Part shown: positions 29,556 through 36,783 of the stretch, piece by piece
Layout: every line of letters starts with the position of its first letter
Numbering within the stretch: the stretch's first letter is position 1
Notes under the pieces: model-generated
Database searches by the model: none
Seen by the model: only the letters and a program-made list of their open reading frames with translations
What the model was told of the DNA's origin: nothing
Source of the DNA: Deinococcus aerolatus
GTDB taxonomy: Bacteria > Deinococcota > Deinococci > Deinococcales > Deinococcaceae
NCBI RefSeq assembly: GCF_014647055.1
Contig: NZ_BMOL01000024.1
Coordinates: forward strand, 1-36,783
Length of the DNA stretch: 36,783 nucleotides
Direction of reading: 5' to 3'
Translations under genes and position numbers: made by a program

Positions 29556-30818
29556 CTACTGCCAGCGTTCCCGATCCTCACCCGCCGTGCCCAGCAGCAG
29601 AGGACGCAACTCGCCGATCAGGTACAGACTGCCACAGGCCAGCGCCAGGGGCACGTTCAGGGCAGCCAGCACGTCCAACGCCTCCGCGGGCGAGTCGGTC
29701 AGGGTGACGGGCAGGTCCCCGAACAGTGGGGCCAGGGCCGCCGCCGGGGCCGCGCGGGGGCTGAGGACGGCCTGCGTCAGGACCACGTGCGAGACGTGTG
29801 GCCGCAGGGCCGCCACCACGCCCTCGACGTCCTTGTCGCCTGCCGCCCCGAAGACCACCGGCAACGGCGGCACACCCAGGTCGCGCAGGGTGGCGGCCAG
29901 TGCCCTCGCACCGTCGGGGTTGTGTGCGCCGTCCAGCAACACACGCCCGCCGCGCCACGGCACCACTTCCAGGCGTCCGGGCCAGCGTGCTGCCGCCGCA
30001 CCGACTTGAATGGCCTCCCCGCCCACGCCCAGCCGCCACGCCGCCGCCGTCGCCAGAGCCGCGTTACGCGCCCCATGCGCGCCCAGGAGGGGAGTATGGA
30101 AGGACAGTGCGGCGCCGGGCAGCGCCACGCTCACCTGTGCGCCCTGCCAGCCCAGGGAACGGGTCTGAATCTCCATCTCCTCTCCCACGGCCCACAGGTC
30201 CGCGTTCGTGGCCCGTAGCAGGGGCAGAAGGTCCGCCGCCACGCCGGTCACGGCAGGTCGGTCCGCCCGCAGAATGCCCGCTTTCTCGGCCGCAATGGCC
30301 TCCAGCGTGTTGCCCAGAATGTCGGTGTGGTCGAGGGCCACATTGGTAATGACGCTCAGGACGGGGTTCAGGGCGTTGGTGGAGTCCAGGCGTCCGCCCA
30401 GGCCCACCTCCATCACGGCCACCTGTACCCCAGCCTCGGCAAACAGCAGCGCACCCAGCGCTGTCACAATCTCAAAGAAGGTTGCGCCTGCCGCCTCCGC
30501 GTGGGGACGCAGGCGGCCCAGCGCAGCGCCGACCGTCTCCTGCGACAGTTCCTGCCCGTTCACCTGAAAGCGCTCGGCAAAGCGGGTCAGGTGCGGGCTG
30601 GTAAACAAACCAGTGTGCCGGCCGTCTGCCTTGAGAATGGAGGCCAGCACGGCGGCAGCGCTACCCTTGCCGTTGGTGCCGCCCACCAGGATCGTCTGAA
30701 AAGATGTCTGCGGGTTGCCCATATGGGACAGCAGCTCTCGCACCCGGTCCAGCCCCGGACGCACCCCAAAGCGCTGGCGCGCGAACAGCCAGTCCAGATG
30801 CGCGTCGACGCCAGCCAT
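29556..30818 (-). CDS. folC: Folylpolyglutamate synthase / dihydrofolate synthase
   Basis: FolC adds glutamates to folates, and in many bacteria also makes dihydrofolate from dihydropteroate, using ATP. The 420-residue product has the Mur-ligase-like P-loop GGTNGKGSAA (near 46-55), GLFTSPHLTRFAERF, VMEVGLGGRLDSTNA, ITNVALDHTDILG with the EKAGI lysine, and LLDGAHNPDGARA in the C-terminal domain. ATG 30818 lies 16 nt after the ppaC stop, so the two genes are co-transcribed. A GTG three codons earlier is an alternative start; neither has a strong ribosome binding site. Confidence 0.94.
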   Translation of the reverse strand: MAGVDAHLDWLFARQRFGVRPGLDRVRELLSHMGNPQTSFQTILVGGTNGKGSAAAVLASILKADGRHTGLFTSPHLTRFAERFQVNGQELSQETVGAALGRLRPHAEAAGATFFEIVTALGALLFAEAGVQVAVMEVGLGGRLDSTNALNPVLSVITNVALDHTDILGNTLEAIAAEKAGILRADRPAVTGVAADLLPLLRATNADLWAVGEEMEIQTRSLGWQGAQVSVALPGAALSFHTPLLGAHGARNAALATAAAWRLGVGGEAIQVGAAAARWPGRLEVVPWRGGRVLLDGAHNPDGARALAATLRDLGVPPLPVVFGAAGDKDVEGVVAALRPHVSHVVLTQAVLSPRAAPAAALAPLFGDLPVTLTDSPAEALDVLAALNVPLALACGSLYLIGELRPLLLGTAGEDRERWQ

Positions 30819-30834
30819 GCCGTTCACGGACCGC

Positions 30835-31779
30835 TCAGGCCTGCGCCTCAAAGTGTTTTTCCAGCGCCGGAACGATCTGTTTCTTGCGGCTGATCCGGTG
30901 GCCCAGATCGGCTACGTCGCCCACCGTGGGCATGCCAAACGCAGCCTGCACCACCGCCGCTTCGGCCTCGCCCGCCACCAGCACACGGTTGGTCTCGTTC
31001 AGAATGTCCACCACGCCCAGCAGCACGCCGTCCAGACCGTCCCTGGTCCGCGCCGCCCGCATGGCGTCCAGTAGCTCGGCCTGCCGTCCGAAAACATAAC
31101 CGGGATTGGTCGTCTCGATCACGCCCAGGCCCCAGCGCTGCGGCGCAAGCGGGTCCCCGAAGGGAAAGACCTTGTAATCCATCTTCAACAGCTCGGCAGC
31201 GGGCGTGTCGCCCAGATCGCTCTTGGCCGCGAACATCTCCAGGGCATAGGCCCCCACGTCGCGCACCCCGGCAATCGGCGCCAGAAATGCCACCGCCTCG
31301 CGGTCATCCGGGGTGGTGGTGGGGCTGCGGAAATGCAGGGTGTCGCTGAGAATCGCGCTGAGCATCAGCCAGGCGTCGGTGGGCTCCACGCTCAGCCGGG
31401 CCTCGCGGTGTAGTTTCAGCAGCAGGGTGGCGGTACAGCCCACCGGCTCGAACCGCAGCCACGCGGGCTGCATGGTGGTCAGGTCGCCCAGCTTGTGATG
31501 GTCAACCACCCGCGTCACCTGCAGGTCGCCCAGATTGGGCGTGGACTGGGCGCTCTCATTGTGGTCCACCAGTGCCACCGCCGTTCCCGCCTCCAGCTGG
31601 GGCAGCAGTGCCGGAGCCTCCACCCCGGCCCGCCCCAGCACGAACGGCGTCTCGAGATTCAGGTCACCCAGGCAGAAGGCCTGGGCTGCAGTTCCCTGAC
31701 GGGTCAGCAGGCGGGCGTAGACCAGTGCAGAGGCGATGGCGTCGGTATCTGGATTGAGGTGTCCGAACACGGGAAGCAT
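30835..31779 (-). CDS. ppaC: Manganese-dependent inorganic pyrophosphatase (DHH family)
   Basis: This class II pyrophosphatase splits inorganic pyrophosphate into two phosphates in the cytoplasm, driving biosynthetic reactions. The 314-residue product has the family's metal-binding motifs: GHLNPDTDAIASAL (His7, Asp11, Asp13), VDHNE (Asp72), VVDHHKLGD (Asp93-His94-His95) and LSDTLHF. The C-terminal DHHA2 domain ends in RKKQIVPALEKHF, which holds the substrate-binding SRKKQ segment. ATG 31779 lies 6 nt after a TACACT -10 box; longer in-frame starts would cross that promoter. folC follows 16 nt downstream. Confidence 0.95.
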   Translation of the reverse strand: MLPVFGHLNPDTDAIASALVYARLLTRQGTAAQAFCLGDLNLETPFVLGRAGVEAPALLPQLEAGTAVALVDHNESAQSTPNLGDLQVTRVVDHHKLGDLTTMQPAWLRFEPVGCTATLLLKLHREARLSVEPTDAWLMLSAILSDTLHFRSPTTTPDDREAVAFLAPIAGVRDVGAYALEMFAAKSDLGDTPAAELLKMDYKVFPFGDPLAPQRWGLGVIETTNPGYVFGRQAELLDAMRAARTRDGLDGVLLGVVDILNETNRVLVAGEAEAAVVQAAFGMPTVGDVADLGHRISRKKQIVPALEKHFEAQA

Positions 31780-31785
31780 GAGCGC

Positions 31786-31791
31786 AGTGTA
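31786..31791 (-). promoter_or_regulatory. -10 box of ppaC-folC (leaderless type)
   Basis: TACACT on the minus strand ends 6 nt before ATG 31779. Confidence 0.6.
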
Positions 31792-31835
31792 GCGGCTGGG
31801 CTGCATGTGACAGCCACAACGAACCCCAGACAACG

Positions 31836-31859
31836 AAAAACCCCCGCACGTGGCGGGGG
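31836..31859 (-). terminator. Rho-independent terminator of slpA
   Basis: CCCCCGC and GCGGGGG pair perfectly around a 5-nt loop, followed by TTTTT on the minus strand, 51 nt past the slpA stop. Confidence 0.92.
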
Positions 31860-31910
31860 CTTTCAGGAAACAGGGCGGAGGGGGAAGGAGCAGCTTCAAC
31901 CCGTTGGGGT

Positions 31911-35102
<3,192 letters not shown>

Positions 35103-35280
35103 ATGACCCCCAAAGGTCGTCGCGCGTTCGGAAGCAGTCGGTCGGCTTCTAAAGGTGACAGTGGGGCGAGTTACCGAGTTTCCTCTCCCGGAGTAATTCA
35201 CCGCGTCGTGTTTCCCTCGGCGCAACTTTGTGGTGCAACCTGCAGCGTCTTCCCCAGATTGGGTGAACAGGCGACAGATC
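35103..35280 (-). other. Long 5' leader of slpA
   Basis: About 175 nt separate the predicted slpA start of transcription from its ATG. No ORF with a start signal was accepted here. A leader of this length is unusual beside the leaderless genes of this window and may hold translational or stability control. No known riboswitch was recognised. Confidence 0.5.
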
Positions 35281-35287
35281 AGCATGG

Positions 35288-35317
35288 ATGATACAAGCAT
35301 GAAGACAGGGTGGTCAA
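35288..35317 (-). promoter_or_regulatory. Sigma70-type promoter of slpA
   Basis: On the minus strand -35 TTGACC (35312-35317), an 18-nt spacer and -10 TATCAT (35288-35293). A strong promoter suits an abundant envelope protein. The stretch 35318-35411 between it and tgt shows nothing further. Confidence 0.65.
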
Positions 35318-35411
35318 CCCTGAGAGCACGATAAATTCAACATTCTCGGGCGATTGGGGCAAGTCTGATCAAGTCATGAAGGTTTCAGGCTCTTACAAAC
35401 CGGCCCACGGT

Positions 35412-36599
35412 TCATCCCCGAGAGGAGATGGAGGTTGGCACTGGCGTCTGGCGTGCGGATGAAGCATCCAGGCTGGCCGCGAACCACTGCGGCAGTTCAC
35501 CGCGAAAATACCGCTGGCCCCATTCCCGCGCCCACACATCGAAAGTCTGGGCGGAGATGGCAGCCCTGGCCCGCTCGACCAGACGGTGCAGGTACCGCAG
35601 GTTGTGCAGCGAGAGCATGCGCGGGGCCAGTAACTCCTCGGCCCGCACCAGGTGGGCCAGGTAAGCGCGGGTGTAGTGCCGACAGGCATAGCAGTCGCAA
35701 TCCTCGTCGATGGGGCGCAGATCCCGGCGGGGGGCGCTGGAGTTCATGTTCAGCCGCCCATCGTCGGTCAGTGCGTAACCGAAACGCCCGGTACGGGTGG
35801 GATACACGCAATCGAACATGTCCACCCCCAGCGCAATGCCCGCCACCAGATCTTCGGGGTGACCCACACCCATCAGGTAGCGCGGCTTGTCGGTGGGCAG
35901 GCGGGCTGTGGTGAACTCCACGGCGGGATACATCTCCTCCTTGCTCTCCCCCACGGCGAGGCCTCCAATGGCGAAGCCCGGCGTGGCGAAGGGCAGGGTC
36001 AGGTCCAGGCTCTGCTGCCGCAAATCCGGGTGAATCCCCCCCTGCACAATGGCAAACAGCGCCTGATCCTCCCTGGACTTGAAGGTCATGCAGCGCTCCA
36101 GCCAGCGCACCGTACGCTCCAGGCTGCGGGTAATGTACTCGCGCTCCGCCGGAAACGGTGGGCACTCGTCAAAGGCCATGATTACATCGGCCCCCAGCGC
36201 CTGCTGCACCTCAATGCTGCGCTCCGGCGTCAGCTCAACCAGGCTGCCGTCCAGATGGCTCTTGAACACCACACCCTGCTCGCTGATCTTACGCATGTGC
36301 CCCAGACTCATCACCTGAAAGCCGCCGGAGTCGGTCAGAAAAGGACCGGGATACGCGGTGAAGCCAGGCAGCCCGCCGTGCGCAGCCACCAGCTGCTCTC
36401 CGGGGCGGAGCATCAGGTGATACGTGTTGCCCAGAATCATCTGGGAGCCTATCTCCAACAATTCCTGCGGACTGATGCCTTTGACGGTGCCCTGGGTGCC
36501 CACCGGCATGAACATCGGCGTTGTCACAGTGCCGTGTGGAGTGGTGAACTTGGCCACCCGCGCTCGCCCATCCTGGTGCTGAACCTCAAACTCAAACAT
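35412..36599 (-). CDS. tgt: tRNA-guanine transglycosylase
   Basis: Tgt swaps guanine-34 of tRNAs with GUN anticodons for the queuosine precursor preQ1. The 395-residue product has FLTDSGGFQVMSL with Asp90, the nucleophile Asp263 in GVDMFDCVYPTRTGR, and the zinc site Cys301-x-Cys303-x2-Cys306 with His332. This is the full family length plus a short C-terminal tail. ATG 36599 was chosen because family homology starts at MFEFEVQ and AAGGA lies just upstream. CACAAT also ends 6 nt before the ATG, so a leaderless start cannot be excluded. No other queuosine gene is visible. Confidence 0.95.
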   Translation of the reverse strand: MFEFEVQHQDGRARVAKFTTPHGTVTTPMFMPVGTQGTVKGISPQELLEIGSQMILGNTYHLMLRPGEQLVAAHGGLPGFTAYPGPFLTDSGGFQVMSLGHMRKISEQGVVFKSHLDGSLVELTPERSIEVQQALGADVIMAFDECPPFPAEREYITRSLERTVRWLERCMTFKSREDQALFAIVQGGIHPDLRQQSLDLTLPFATPGFAIGGLAVGESKEEMYPAVEFTTARLPTDKPRYLMGVGHPEDLVAGIALGVDMFDCVYPTRTGRFGYALTDDGRLNMNSSAPRRDLRPIDEDCDCYACRHYTRAYLAHLVRAEELLAPRMLSLHNLRYLHRLVERARAAISAQTFDVWAREWGQRYFRGELPQWFAASLDASSARQTPVPTSISSRG

Positions 36600-36720
36600 G
36601 TCCTTATTGTGGCGTATTTGGCACGCTGAAAATCCTGTGACTGACAGCACAGAGACATAAGAGTAGGTCCTCAAGATTTTGCAGGATCCGGAGATAAAAT
36701 GGCTGCCGTAGGACCAAACG

Positions 36721-36748
36721 AAAACGCCCCCTCCGGGAAGGAGGGGGC
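36721..36748 (-). terminator. Rho-independent terminator of the tRNA gene
   Basis: GCCCCCTCC and GGAGGGGGC form a perfect 9-bp stem around TTCCC, followed by GTTTTC on the minus strand, 5 nt past the tRNA 3' end. Confidence 0.88.
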
Positions 36749-36753
36749 GGAGA

Positions 36754-36783
36754 TGGAGCGGGAGACGAGATTCGAACTCGCGA
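36754..36783 (-). tRNA. tRNA-Gly, 3' part only (cut by the window edge)
   Basis: The minus strand shows a T-arm (GCGAG-TTCGAAT-CTCGT) followed by the acceptor strand CTCCCGC, discriminator T and an encoded CCA (36754-36756). Acceptor sequence and U73 fit tRNA-Gly; the GCC anticodon is likely by resemblance but lies outside the window. Confidence 0.85.

Noticed and set aside
36600..36680. TTATGTC half-site before tgt as a radiation/desiccation response motif
   Set aside because: Only one half is present; the matching inverted half expected for the palindromic motif is missing, and tgt is not a typical member of that regulon.

Overview
The window looks like chromosomal DNA of a Deinococcus species. 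Four things point there. Composition is GC-rich. A SlpA-type SLH/coiled-coil/beta-barrel envelope protein is present. A menaquinol-type cytochrome bc operon carries an unusual multi-pass cytochrome c. Many genes begin exactly 6 or 7 nt after a TANNNT box, the leaderless-promoter geometry known from Deinococcus. The genus is an inference from these traits; no database search was done.

Layout. 1-307: a strong leftward sigma70-type promoter with a structured leader that runs off the left edge. 308-2254: a MoaD-MoaE fusion facing a ruvC-prsW pair. 2279-6286: a leftward peptide-type ABC import operon (binding protein and two permeases, no ATPase). 6348-6396: a perfect 22-bp hairpin. 6416-7544: an IscA/HesB-type Fe-S carrier and two small unknown genes. 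7594-10540: cytochrome c, Rieske and cytochrome b of a menaquinol:cytochrome c reductase. 10747-14189: a class A beta-lactamase-fold hydrolase, a small Cys-containing protein, an orphan NarL-type response regulator, a CvpA-like membrane protein and an EamA exporter. 14276-27945: a 13.7-kb locus of five large DUF11-type surface proteins, one with a C-terminal outer-membrane beta-barrel. 28262-31779: a methyltransferase, a possible gene remnant, folC and ppaC. 31911-35317: slpA and its long leader. 35412-36599: tgt. The right edge cuts a tRNA-Gly.

How the parts fit. Two loci build the envelope: slpA, whose product is expected to link peptidoglycan to the outer membrane, and the DUF11 locus, which encodes five exported proteins that probably act together at the surface. 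The bc operon supplies quinol oxidation. Most remaining genes are housekeeping (Holliday junction resolution, folate polyglutamylation, pyrophosphate hydrolysis, queuosine modification, molybdopterin synthesis, Fe-S delivery).

The least explained parts are the DUF11 locus, the long perfect hairpin without a U-tract, the left-edge structured leader, and the two likely remnants near 28.1 kb and 29.4 kb.
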